Below, in pieces: positions 5,160-12,654 of a stretch of DNA of 17,268 bases. Source of the DNA: Candidatus Bathyarchaeota archaeon. Its GTDB lineage: Archaea > Thermoproteota > Bathyarchaeia > Bathyarchaeales > Bathyarchaeaceae. The stretch's first letter is position 1. The number at the start of each line of letters is the position of its first letter. The translations under genes and the position numbers were made by a program. Location: assembly GCA_014859755.1 (NCBI GenBank), contig JACUTO010000014.1, positions 1 through 17,268 of the forward strand. Direction: 5' to 3'. The notes beneath the pieces were generated by a model, which was given only the letters and a program-made list of their open reading frames with translations, had not been told where the DNA came from and did not search any database.

Positions 5160-6173
5160 ATGGCAAACAAAATCAAGCTGTTAGGGAATTTTATCAATAG
5201 TTTTTTCAGTGAAAATCCGTTTCATCCTCTATTTGTTCATTTTGAGTGCACCTATCGATGTAACATGAAATGCTCATTTTGTAATGTTTGGAGAAAAAAT
5301 ATTTTTCCAAATGAAGCATCTACTTTAAAATTCCAAAAAAAATTATTGGAATGTTGGGATTTGGGATGTTTAGTGATAAGTTATACCGGTGGAGAACCTC
5401 TTTTAAGGGAAGATATCGAGGAATTATTAGAATTTTCTAATAAAAAAATAGGCTTTTATACTGGTTTAGTTACAAATGGTCTTTTATTGGACAAAAAAAT
5501 CAATGAAATTTCAAAATACACTGATTTTCTAGCTGTATCATTTGATGTGAATGATAAAAAAACATTTAACAAGACTAGGGGTGTTGATGCCTTTGAAAAA
5601 GTTAAGAAAAACATAGAACTCGTTAGAGGTATGGGTATAGAAATTAACTTGTTTTCTGTAATAACTAAGGAAACGTTCAAATTCATAAACGATACAATTG
5701 ACTTTGCAAAATCACTGAATATACCAATCCATTTCTCACCTGTGGATAATGTACCGAGAGAATTTATGGAAATATCAGATGCTGAAAGATTGAAAATAAA
5801 TGAAATTAGTGAAGTTTTGAAAAAGCTGACAGAAGAGAAAAAGATATATAAAAAGATACATTTTGAGAATGATTACTTTAAATTTCACTCTTTAGGTGGA
5901 TTTAATAGATTTATCAGATGTTCTTCCGCATCAACCACTATTTCTCTAAAGCCCGATGCTTCTATTGCATTGCCTTGTCCCTTTTTCACACTAATGACGA
6001 TTAAAAAAAATGAGAATTTAAGAAATCGTTTGAATTCAGCAAAAGCTAGAAACATAATCAAAAAATGTGGTAAATGGAACTTTTGCAAAAGCTGCTCTAT
6101 AAACTGTATGTATGTCGTATCTTTACTTAACCATCCTTATTTTATGATGAGATGGGTAAAAAATAAAACTTAA
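5160..6173 (+). CDS. Radical SAM protein with C-terminal Cys cluster (twitch/SPASM-like)
   Basis: A 337-aa radical S-adenosylmethionine enzyme. C34, C38 and C41 (CNMKCSFC) bind the catalytic 4Fe-4S cluster, and GGEP at 77-80 contacts SAM. The TIM-barrel continues to about residue 250. C254, C273, C303, C309, C312 and C316 (CGKWNFCKSC) probably bind an auxiliary cluster. Such proteins modify peptides, cofactors or lipids; the substrate is unknown. The gene is much richer in A/T than its neighbours, with long A and T runs and codons such as AAA, AAT and TTA, which suggests transfer. ATG 5160 follows an AATAAATAG TATA-like box at about 5128, so the mRNA may be leaderless. A possible 19-aa peptide is encoded at 5081-5140. 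Confidence 0.85.
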   Translation: MANKIKLLGNFINSFFSENPFHPLFVHFECTYRCNMKCSFCNVWRKNIFPNEASTLKFQKKLLECWDLGCLVISYTGGEPLLREDIEELLEFSNKKIGFYTGLVTNGLLLDKKINEISKYTDFLAVSFDVNDKKTFNKTRGVDAFEKVKKNIELVRGMGIEINLFSVITKETFKFINDTIDFAKSLNIPIHFSPVDNVPREFMEISDAERLKINEISEVLKKLTEEKKIYKKIHFENDYFKFHSLGGFNRFIRCSSASTTISLKPDASIALPCPFFTLMTIKKNENLRNRLNSAKARNIIKKCGKWNFCKSCSINCMYVVSLLNHPYFMMRWVKNKT

Positions 6174-6500
6174 AATTATTGTTACCTAATATCTGTGGCT
6201 CAAATCCTACTTCCAGCATAAGTTTAATAAAAACTATACAACATGCAATACAATTCGTAATTATGAACTTTTATGATTTACAGATTCATAGTGTTTTTAT
6301 TAAAAGCAATGAATGAAATCAATGAAAATAATGAGTGAATGTGCGCGCGCAGATTAGGTCAAGACTTTGAGGGCTGCTTTGTCGTAGATTCTTTCGAGTC
6401 GTTTCGGTGAGTAGTCCGTTTAGTGTCGCGGTGAGATAGATCGAGGAACCCGCGCGCGTGAGTTGAAGAAGATTTATTTTTCCATTTCGGCAACTGAAAG
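6174..6500. other. Intergenic stretch, mostly empty
   Basis: The first half is very AT-rich and holds no convincing gene. The second half carries two GCGCGC runs (6343 and 6451) and, on the minus strand, a 21-codon coding-like fragment ending at TAA 6354-6356 (DYSPKRLERIYDKAALKVLT). That fragment is preceded by an in-frame stop, so it is at most a gene remnant. Confidence 0.4.
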
Positions 6501-6509
6501 TTGATTTGG

Positions 6510-7103
6510 ATGCTGAAGGCGGATCCGAGGAAAAACGTTGCTGAATGGATATCCATGCTCTTAAACGCTCCTCTGGTGGCATCATACGCGTTCATAATAC
6601 TTGCTTTCGCAAAGAGATCGAGTCCCTTCTTCGGATTAATTAGTGTAGTCTTTGCGACTATAATTCCGTTAGGTTTCACCTATTATCTTCTGAAACGTGG
6701 GAAGATCTCTGATTATTATGCCTCAAATCGAGAAACTCGACTATTACCATTTGCTGGAGCTACATTGAGTTATCTTCTTGGCACGGTAACACTGTTCGTG
6801 ACACGAGCTCCTTTCATTATGACTGCTCTGATGTTCTGCTATTTTTCAAACACTTTGACTATGATGTTGATTAATTTCCGTTGGAAGATCAGTATCCATG
6901 CGTCAGGAATAACGGGACCCACAACGGCTGTGGTTTATGAGTTGGGACCAAACATGGTACCGCTCTTCTTGCTTCTGGTCCCTGTAGCGTGGGCCAGACT
7001 CAAGTTGAAAGCACATTCACTTCAACAAGTTTTGGCAGGAGCTTCATTAACAATCGCCATAACTTGGTTGCAACTAGAAATACTTCTCAATTACGTCCTT
7101 TGA
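6510..7103 (+). CDS. PAP2-like membrane phosphatase
   Basis: A 197-aa polytopic membrane protein with about five or six hydrophobic segments. The PAP2 (phosphatidic acid phosphatase type 2) motifs appear in weakened form: KRGKISDYYASNR for the first, ISIHASGITGP for the second and ARLKLKAHSLQQVLAG for the third, whose His is the expected nucleophile. The usual PSGH is reduced to SG without the His in place, as in a divergent branch of the family. Likely role: hydrolysis of a lipid or polyprenyl phosphate at the membrane. ATG 6510 is preferred; TTG 6501 is an in-frame alternative. No operon partner. Confidence 0.65.
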   Translation: MLKADPRKNVAEWISMLLNAPLVASYAFIILAFAKRSSPFFGLISVVFATIIPLGFTYYLLKRGKISDYYASNRETRLLPFAGATLSYLLGTVTLFVTRAPFIMTALMFCYFSNTLTMMLINFRWKISIHASGITGPTTAVVYELGPNMVPLFLLLVPVAWARLKLKAHSLQQVLAGASLTIAITWLQLEILLNYVL

Positions 7104-7167
7104 GAAGCTTGAGTTAAAGCATACACATAGAAAAAGTGGAAAGGTTGGGCGATCCTACGGAATCTGT

Positions 7168-7614
7168 TCATATTTTTCGTTTGGCCAAGACGGCTCTGAA
7201 AGTTCCATGTTTTTGGCATTCAAAAAGTCCTATGTGAAGTTGGGTTCTTTTACCCTTTTTGTCTGGGCGTCCAGCCATCTTCCAAGTCTTTTTCGCGGCA
7301 ACTTCTACTCCGCACTTGGGGCATTTAGCCACAATATCTCCCCTTGCCATGAAATACATTCGACCTCTGACGGCTTTCATCTTGATCTTTTCGCTCTTCA
7401 CCAAATCGTAAAGAAGGGCGGTAAAATCGGCTATGGCGAAGGTTGACATCTTGGCAATTTCGGGGGTGCTGAAATCCGTGTGATAGTGTGTTCCTCCCAT
7501 TATTTCTTGGGACGTGAAAGCCCCCTCTTTTCGTTCCTTCAGAAATGAAATTATTTCCTCTTCCACTTTGCTGTGGAGTTTTCCACTTTCAAATTCTTCC
7601 TTAGTTATGGGCAT
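7168..7614 (-). CDS. HTH / zinc-ribbon protein of a conserved archaeal type
   Basis: A 148-aa protein. Residues about 15-90 are helical with winged-helix character (EEIISFLKERKEGAFTSQEI ... TALLYDLVKSEKIKMK). The C-terminal part is a zinc ribbon with C98, C101, C133 and H136 (CPKCG ... FECQKHGTF) around a basic, well-conserved-looking block KTWKMAGRPDKKGKRTQL. I recall similar proteins in many archaea, without a settled function; nucleic-acid binding in chromatin, transcription or translation is plausible. The start is ATG 7614, placed by a strong AGAGGAGG site 6-13 nt upstream; the in-frame upstream start at 7647 would ignore it. Divergent from L38e. Confidence 0.75.
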   Translation of the reverse strand: MPITKEEFESGKLHSKVEEEIISFLKERKEGAFTSQEIMGGTHYHTDFSTPEIAKMSTFAIADFTALLYDLVKSEKIKMKAVRGRMYFMARGDIVAKCPKCGVEVAAKKTWKMAGRPDKKGKRTQLHIGLFECQKHGTFRAVLAKRKI

Positions 7615-7785
7615 AAGAGCTCCTCCTCTTGGTATTCGACACTTCAAAACTTTAGTATTTCGCTTGAACGCCCCAAGGGTCGATTCAAGGCTGACACCTG
7701 TTTCAAGAAAGCTTATTCAAGCAAAACCGCAAAAAATAAAACAAACCAAACTAACACAATACAAACCTAACGAAGGCTGTGAGGC

Positions 7786-7980
7786 ATGCCCGAAGAGGTC
7801 TTTGACGTGGACAAATTCATAGCGATTTCCGAGCGGGCAGAATACTGCGACATAAAACGACTAAAACGAGTGGTGAAGCTGAAGCTTCGAACCCCCAGAA
7901 AGCTGTTCACCTTGAAGGTTAACCCCACAAAAGCCGAAGAAGTTGTCAAAAAATTGCGTTGCGAAATCCGCGAAATCTAA
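7786..7980 (+). CDS. rpl38e: Large-subunit ribosomal protein L38e
   Basis: A 64-aa protein matching the archaeal/eukaryotic L38e family over its whole length. It opens MPEEVFDVDKFIAISERA, then has the core VVKLKLRTPRKLFTLKV and the C-terminal helix KAEEVVKKLRCEIREI. It is a small component of the 50S subunit found in eukaryotes and only some archaeal lineages, mainly on the TACK side, so it is one of the best taxonomic hints here. ATG 7786 has GTGAGG just upstream. It is the only ribosomal gene in the window. Confidence 0.9.
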   Translation: MPEEVFDVDKFIAISERAEYCDIKRLKRVVKLKLRTPRKLFTLKVNPTKAEEVVKKLRCEIREI

Positions 7981-7994
7981 ATATTTTTCGAAGT

Positions 7995-8159
7995 TCACAT
8001 CTTTATTAGTTGCTTTCTTTTCCTAAAGTTTGTCAAGCCATCGTTGTCTTGTTCAACCCATTCAAACCCTGCTTTAAGCAACTCGGTTATCTCCTCTTTC
8101 GTTCTTGCGACTTCGACGTCGTATTGCGCACGCAAAACATAAGAGAATGTTATCCCCAT
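7995..8159 (-). CDS. Small protein ending in an FRKRK motif, 54 aa
   Basis: Unrecognised but coding-like: the middle reads AQYDVEVARTKEEITELLKA, followed by GFEWVEQDNDGLTNFRKRKQ. Its last part matches the truncated protein at the right edge (FDYVTDMDGCKIFRKRK), so both belong to one short-protein family. It is predicted alpha/beta and soluble. The start is taken at ATG 8159; the longer frame to 8258 lies antisense to the zinc ribbon of the next gene and is not credible. Convergent with L38e (14 bp apart) and divergent from the gene at 8180. Confidence 0.6.
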   Translation of the reverse strand: MGITFSYVLRAQYDVEVARTKEEITELLKAGFEWVEQDNDGLTNFRKRKQLIKM

Positions 8160-8179
8160 AGAAAATGATGTGATTTGAG

Positions 8180-8608
8180 TTGGAAGAGAAACATTGTCCG
8201 AAATGTGGAAAAAAATCTCCTGTGGACGCAGGTTTTTGCCCGAGTTGTGGGGCGTCATTTAAGACAGAGCGCGCGCAGGTTATTGTCGTTACGACGCCGA
8301 CGGTGCCAGGCTATCAAATCGTCAAGGTTTTAGGGACTGTCCATGGTCTAACCGTGCGGACCAGAGGCATAGGCGGAAAAATCGTGGCTGGGATCGAAGG
8401 AATGTTCGGAGGTGAAGTGACGTCTTACAGTTCAGAAGCCGAAAAGGCACGGAGAGACTCCTTGGAAAGATTGATCGAAAAAGCCGCAAAAATGGGAGCG
8501 AACGCCGTGGTTGGCGCAGACTTCGAAACAAGCGACATTCTACAGGGAACCGCCACGCTGTTCTCTGCTTACGGAACCGCAGTGGTTATCGAGCCCATCA
8601 AAAAGTAA
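8180..8608 (+). CDS. Zinc ribbon plus UPF0145/YbjQ-type heavy-metal-binding domain
   Basis: A 142-aa protein. The N-terminal zinc ribbon has C6, C9, C20 and C23 (CPKCG ... CPSCG). After a short linker the YbjQ/UPF0145 domain runs from about residue 33 to the end, with PGYQIVKVLGTVHGLTVRT, a Gly-rich turn and KMGANAVVGADFET. UPF0145 proteins form pentamers and are annotated as possible heavy-metal binders; the role is unproven. The ribbon fusion may add a metal or partner site. The start is TTG 8180, with GTGA a few bases upstream and no ATG in frame before the ribbon. A GCGCGCGC run at 8269-8276 falls inside the coding frame. Confidence 0.85.
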   Translation: MEEKHCPKCGKKSPVDAGFCPSCGASFKTERAQVIVVTTPTVPGYQIVKVLGTVHGLTVRTRGIGGKIVAGIEGMFGGEVTSYSSEAEKARRDSLERLIEKAAKMGANAVVGADFETSDILQGTATLFSAYGTAVVIEPIKK

Positions 8609-8691
8609 AGCTGAAATTGTGCGAGCATACAAGAAGTCAAGAGGCGCGCAGGAGCAAAATCTTTTAGTTTAAGCGGGGTTCAGCTTTTTGG

Positions 8692-9195
8692 TCAATCTAC
8701 CTTTTTGAATTTAGATTTCGGGGCATTGCAAACGGGGCACGTTTCCGGCGGCTTTCTTTCGACCGTGTAACCGCAAATTGTGCAGACATAATATTCAGCA
8801 GATTCCTCTGCTATCAAATGGTCGAGCGCTTTTTTGTAGAGCTTGGCGTGGACGGCTTCGACATCACGGGCTTGCGAAAAAACTATGGCGGCGGCCTTTT
8901 CACCATCTTCTTCCGCTCCTTGCAACATTTTGGGGTAATGGACTCCGTTGACTGCTGTTTCAGACTGAAACGCCCGCTCTAGGTTAGTCTGTGTGTCTGC
9001 AACAGACTCGAGTAGTGCAAAGTAACGCCGCGAATGGACGCCTTCGGCTGCAGCGACAGCCCTAAACAGGTGAGCTACTTGCGGCAGATCCTCTTCTTCC
9101 GCTTTTTCGGCGAACATCAAAAGTCTTTGATGAGCTTTCGCTTCTCCAACAAATGCAGTGTGCACGTTATCGGCGGTTCTCTCTTTCATTTTCAT
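8692..9195 (-). CDS. Rubrerythrin-family protein (second gene of pair)
   Basis: A 167-aa rubrerythrin: four-helix diiron domain followed by a rubredoxin-like centre. Diiron ligands lie in GEAKAHQRL, AEGVHSRRY, EEDGEKAA and VEAVHAKLY; the rubredoxin Cys are CTICGYTVERKPPETCPVC. It reduces hydrogen peroxide in the cytoplasm of anaerobes, with electrons passing through the rubredoxin site. The ExxH pairs are present, but the first helix reads EAKAHQ where the neighbour has the canonical ESQARTRY, so it is a divergent paralogue. ATG 9195 follows GAGGATG by a few bases. Only 47 bp separate it from the rubrerythrin gene upstream; the two are probably co-transcribed. Confidence 0.9.
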   Translation of the reverse strand: MKMKERTADNVHTAFVGEAKAHQRLLMFAEKAEEEDLPQVAHLFRAVAAAEGVHSRRYFALLESVADTQTNLERAFQSETAVNGVHYPKMLQGAEEDGEKAAAIVFSQARDVEAVHAKLYKKALDHLIAEESAEYYVCTICGYTVERKPPETCPVCNAPKSKFKKVD

Positions 9196-9242
9196 TCTTG
9201 CATCCTCTTCATGCTCAATGTGCGCTCACCAAAAAGGCAGCG

Positions 9243-9815
9243 TCAATAGTTCTCGCACCAAACTTCGAAGTAGCTTTTTGCGTGTTCACAGACGGGGCAT
9301 TTCTCAGGCGCTTCGCTGCCTTCATGAACGTAACCGCAATTCCTGCATTTCCATTTGATGGGAGCATCTCTTTTGAAGACCTTACCTTGCTCTACGTTTG
9401 CTAACAATTTCCGATACCGCCGTTCATGATACTTCTCCACTTCAGCGACCATACGGAAAGTTCTAGCTACGTCTTTGAAACCCTCTTCCTCCGCCACCTT
9501 AGCAAAGTTGGGATAGAGCGTTCCCCACTCTAATTTCTCCCCCTCTGCCGCCGCCTTCAGGTTTTCCGATGTTGACCCAATGATCCCTGCAGGATAGGCA
9601 GCCGCAATCTCCACCACTCCACCCTTGAGATGCTTAAAGAACAATTCAGCGTGCTCTTTTTCGTTATCTGCCGTTTCTTGGAAAATGGAAGATATTTGCT
9701 CATACCCTTCCTTCCTAGCTGCACTAGCGAAGAAAGTGTATCTGGTTCTAGCTTGAGATTCACCCGCAAACGCTGCTAACAAATTTTTCTCGGTTCGACT
9801 TCCCTTCAATTCCAC
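9243..9815 (-). CDS. rbr: Rubrerythrin
   Basis: A 190-aa canonical rubrerythrin. The diiron helices carry AGESQARTRYTFF, ADNEKEHAELF, EEEGFKD and AEVEKYHERRY. The C-terminal rubredoxin-like domain has CRNCGYVHEGSEAPEKCPVC. It acts as an NADH/rubredoxin-linked peroxidase protecting anaerobes. The start is GTG 9815, chosen because AGGAGGT lies 8-9 nt upstream on the minus strand. First gene of a two-rubrerythrin operon, and divergent from the radical SAM gene at 9994. The pair points to an anaerobe that meets occasional oxidants. Confidence 0.93.
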   Translation of the reverse strand: MELKGSRTEKNLLAAFAGESQARTRYTFFASAARKEGYEQISSIFQETADNEKEHAELFFKHLKGGVVEIAAAYPAGIIGSTSENLKAAAEGEKLEWGTLYPNFAKVAEEEGFKDVARTFRMVAEVEKYHERRYRKLLANVEQGKVFKRDAPIKWKCRNCGYVHEGSEAPEKCPVCEHAKSYFEVWCENY

Positions 9816-9924
9816 GATTATAAACCTCCTTTCAACCCCTATATTTCATGAAAGATACATAAAAAGCATTTTGAAGCTGAAGATTTTCAAGTTCCAAAAA
9901 TATGCGTGCGCATCTGGGAGACAA

Positions 9925-9932
9925 TTTATAAA
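9925..9932 (+). promoter_or_regulatory. TATA box of the radical SAM/SPASM gene
   Basis: TTTATAAA (9925-9932) predicts a transcript starting near 9955. This rules out a start at TTG 9871 and favours ATG 9994. Confidence 0.6.
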
Positions 9933-9993
9933 AGAAACGGGAACTCAACCTAAGGAACCTAGAATCATTAGGAGAAAATTGGTTAGGCAAACA

Positions 9994-11454
9994 ATGACTA
10001 AAATACCTGACGGCGACCACTCTCTAACTATATTCTTTAACCCTCTCTGGAAAGCCCTCGCGCGTTATTTGACAAGCAAATGCGAAAAATGTGGACAAGA
10101 GCGATTGCTCTCAGTCTTTGACGCCTACTCGGCAAGTCGGCACTTTCTTTGTGAAAGTTGCTTGCTGACATCAACAGCTCTGATGCCCTTAGTTCATCTG
10201 CTGTTCTTCCGTCTTGGAGTTGCTGACAGCACAATAAAACGGTTACTGAACGACTCGCTTATCCGTAAATGCATGCTTAGCGTGGTGAAGGGAATTGCCA
10301 ATTTCGGAGTAAGGTATCCCCAGCCCACCGGCGCTCCAATAACTATCGTCTGGAACTTCACGAACAGATGCAACCTCAACTGCCTTCACTGTCATCAAGA
10401 CTCTTCGCCTGCATCTTCTGGTTCGGAACTAACGACTTCTCAAGCCTTCAAGGTGATAGACAACATGAGTGACGCAGGAGTGGCTGTACTAACTTTCTCA
10501 GGAGGTGAACCGCTTCTACGCAGGGACCTTTACGACGTAATTGAAAGAGCCAACGACAACGGCATGCTATGCACAATTGCATCCAACGGAACTCTTATAA
10601 CTCGTAAGGTAGCGAAAAATCTCGCTAAGGTGGGTATCAAACGGGTAGAAATAGGCTTGGACGGTGCAAGAGCTGAAACTCACGATTTCCTGAGAAACAA
10701 GCCTGGAAGTTTTGAAGCGACGATTGGGGGAATAAGAAGTTGTGCCGCTGTAGGCTTTGACGAGCTGGCCACCACCATGACTCTGCACTCAAAGAACATC
10801 AACGAATTAGAAGAAACCATGGATTTAGCAGAAAAGCTTGGAGCGACAAGATTCTATCTAAACCGGCTTATACCTGCTGGTCGTGGAGTAGAAGCATCGT
10901 ATCTTGATGTGACGCCTAGAGAGAAAACTAAGGCTCTGGAAGCATTGTACAGCAGGTTCTACAAGAGCGTAACAGAAGGATTCGGTATGCAATGTTATGC
11001 TCGAGGAATGACCTATTACGCTCGCCTCGGCTACGAACGTTCAGAAGGAAAAGTTTTCACAGTAAGTGAAGCTTTGTCAGGGTACGAAAAGATGTTTCAA
11101 GAGAAATTTGGACTCGAAGTTTCCAAGATTGTGAGAAGGCTTGCAACCGGGTTCGGCGGGTGCTCGGCTGGCTTAACCTACGCGGGGGTCACTGCTTCTG
11201 GAGACCTGATTCCCTGCGTTCCCGCCTCATCAATAAGACTGGGCAGCCTTCTCGAACAAGGCTTAGAAGAAATCTGGGTTCACAATGAACTATTAAATTA
11301 CGTCAGAAACCGAAAAGCGCTAAAAGGTTCCTGCAAAATGTGTGCATACAGCGACCTATGCGGCGGTTGCAGATACACAGCATACATCACTCACGGAGAC
11401 TGGCTAGGACCTGATGCTTCTTGTCCTTTCGGACCAAAAATCCCAAATGCTTAA
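9994..11454 (+). CDS. Radical SAM/SPASM protein with N-terminal zinc-binding region
   Basis: A 486-aa protein. Residues about 30-56 carry two Cys pairs (CEKCG and CESC), probably a zinc site, followed by a hydrophobic stretch. The radical SAM core begins at CNLNCLHC (C126, C130, C133), with GGEP at 170-173 and a SAM-binding SNGTL. The C-terminal SPASM region has C390, C408, C447, C450, C456, C459 and C477, enough for auxiliary 4Fe-4S clusters. Related enzymes (PqqE, AhbD, anaerobic sulfatase-maturing types) modify peptides or tetrapyrroles; the substrate here is unknown. ATG 9994 is chosen because of the TATA box at 9925; TTG 9979 is possible. No precursor-peptide gene is evident next to it. 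Confidence 0.85.
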   Translation: MTKIPDGDHSLTIFFNPLWKALARYLTSKCEKCGQERLLSVFDAYSASRHFLCESCLLTSTALMPLVHLLFFRLGVADSTIKRLLNDSLIRKCMLSVVKGIANFGVRYPQPTGAPITIVWNFTNRCNLNCLHCHQDSSPASSGSELTTSQAFKVIDNMSDAGVAVLTFSGGEPLLRRDLYDVIERANDNGMLCTIASNGTLITRKVAKNLAKVGIKRVEIGLDGARAETHDFLRNKPGSFEATIGGIRSCAAVGFDELATTMTLHSKNINELEETMDLAEKLGATRFYLNRLIPAGRGVEASYLDVTPREKTKALEALYSRFYKSVTEGFGMQCYARGMTYYARLGYERSEGKVFTVSEALSGYEKMFQEKFGLEVSKIVRRLATGFGGCSAGLTYAGVTASGDLIPCVPASSIRLGSLLEQGLEEIWVHNELLNYVRNRKALKGSCKMCAYSDLCGGCRYTAYITHGDWLGPDASCPFGPKIPNA

Positions 11455-11577
11455 TGCACGTGCACATGTTAGAAAATCCTATTTTGAGAATTGTTAGGCT
11501 TGGCTGTGCGCATATTAGCCCAGTATATCTCTGAACCCGAACGTTTCCAATGGAATCAATTCCGTGCCCAACCTTCC

Positions 11578-11585
11578 TTTTTTTT
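11578..11585 (+). terminator. Oligo-T tract, possible terminator of the radical SAM gene
   Basis: A run of eight T at 11578-11585, 124 bp after the stop at 11454. Oligo-T tracts are the usual archaeal terminators. No strong hairpin precedes it. Confidence 0.35.
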
Positions 11586-11603
11586 ATATTCTTGAATGTG
11601 CTT

Positions 11604-11939
11604 CTACATTTCTGCCTTATTGTTTCTCCCATTTTCGGAATTTTGAGCTGAATTTTGCCCCAGGTACCAGTTGAATGCTCTCTTTGCCATGGCGCATTCC
11701 ACCAGTTTTCGGCAATTCAAACATTCCTTGGGAATGGGGTCACCTCTCGGCAGTTTTTCCAAGAATCCAAGCATTGTGCATTCAGAGCTGCTTTCTTTGG
11801 CCACTTTCATTGATGTGTCAGTGCCTTGATGGTTCTCGTTTGTTCTTGGCAACTCTGTGAGTAGTAGGACGAAGAAGAACAGAAAACAGAGCAGAATTAT
11901 TAATGCAACAAGAAGTGGTGTTTCGAAGATCAGGAACAT
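11604..11939 (-). CDS. Membrane-anchored small protein with PIPxECLxC Cys module
   Basis: A 111-aa protein. Residues about 6-28 form one hydrophobic segment (LLVALIILLCFLFFFVLLL), a signal anchor. A short linker leads to the Cys module with C54, C73, C76 and C82 and the signature LGFLEKLPRGDPIPKECLNC. The module closely matches the C-terminus of the protein at 4160-4534. Probably a metal or Fe-S site tethered to the membrane; function unknown. ATG 11939 has AGGTGA 8-9 nt upstream. It is transcribed after archaemetzincin on the same strand but 150 bp away, so co-transcription is uncertain. Confidence 0.65.
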   Translation of the reverse strand: MFLIFETPLLVALIILLCFLFFFVLLLTELPRTNENHQGTDTSMKVAKESSSECTMLGFLEKLPRGDPIPKECLNCRKLVECAMAKRAFNWYLGQNSAQNSENGRNNKAEM

Positions 11940-12093
11940 GTTGCCTTCACCTGAATTGAGGGCATCGAGATATTAGTTTCAAAAGAGGTTATAGCTTTAA
12001 TGAAATCTAACTCATTACGTCAAATCTATATCCCAAAATTCTATATAACTGAGGTCACAACGCTCTGCAAGGTCGCTTAACCTCTCCTCTCTT

Positions 12094-12645
12094 TTACTTT
12101 GCGAAAAGGCTTGTCGATCGCAAAACTTTAGGCCAACATTTTTCACAAAATTTGAGTTTCTTCGTGTCTGTCATTTGTATATTGTTAGAAAAGAACATGA
12201 TGCACGCTGAGTTGCGGCAATGCTCCAGCCCAAGCGTATGTCCAACCTCATGAACCGCCTCCTTTGCAGAACGCTCAGCGAAGAGATTCCAATCTGATGG
12301 CTCTCCATAGAATTCCGGTTTGAGTCTAGACAACGATATTATGGCGGTTTTTCCAGGACACTCGCCTTCTCCAAAAACGAAATTGAGGCGCGGGACGTAG
12401 AGGTCCACTTCGGTTACTCCTAAGATTCGATCTGCTCCAGATTTTTCAACGTGATCTCGAATTTTAGATAGAATATTGCTGGAATGATATTGGTGTCTTG
12501 ACGGGTTATACGCCTTTTCAGGTATCGGCATCGTAGGTTTCAGAATGTCGCAACTGACTTCGGGAAAGACGTCGCATAAACTTCTTTGTATGCTTTCTAA
12601 AACGTTCATGTCCACCGATCCAATGCATAGGATCGCTATTTGCAT
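12094..12645 (-). CDS. amzA: Archaemetzincin (peptidase family M54)
   Basis: A 183-aa zinc metalloprotease. The active site is HEVGHTLGLEHC at residues 132-143: H132, H136 and H142 bind the catalytic zinc and E133 is the base. A second structural zinc is bound by C143, C148, C167 and C170 (CEKC), the mark of archaemetzincins. Full length for the family. The natural substrate is not known. ATG 12645 follows GAGGGAAAGGG directly upstream. The stop of the beta-CASP gene is 9 bp before it, so the two genes, together with a small gene at 13937, form one operon. Confidence 0.95.
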   Translation of the reverse strand: MQIAILCIGSVDMNVLESIQRSLCDVFPEVSCDILKPTMPIPEKAYNPSRHQYHSSNILSKIRDHVEKSGADRILGVTEVDLYVPRLNFVFGEGECPGKTAIISLSRLKPEFYGEPSDWNLFAERSAKEAVHEVGHTLGLEHCRNSACIMFFSNNIQMTDTKKLKFCEKCWPKVLRSTSLFAK

Positions 12646-12654
12646 CCCTTTCCC

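Noticed and set aside
6319..6679. Minus-strand frames of 88 and 106 aa, including a stretch vaguely like histone H2A (AGSSIYLTATL)
   Set aside because: They are antisense to the PAP2-like gene for much of their length, and the histone resemblance is too short and lacks the fold's other helices.
7514..7822. Plus-strand frames over 7207-7822
   Set aside because: They are antisense to the HTH/zinc-ribbon gene or run into L38e in another frame, with no family features.
8160..8258. N-terminal extension of the 54-aa minus-strand protein to 8258
   Set aside because: It is antisense to the CxxC zinc ribbon of the gene at 8180.
9871..9993. 41-residue N-terminal extension of the radical SAM/SPASM protein
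   Set aside because: It would begin before the TATA box at 9925, and its residues are not protein-like.
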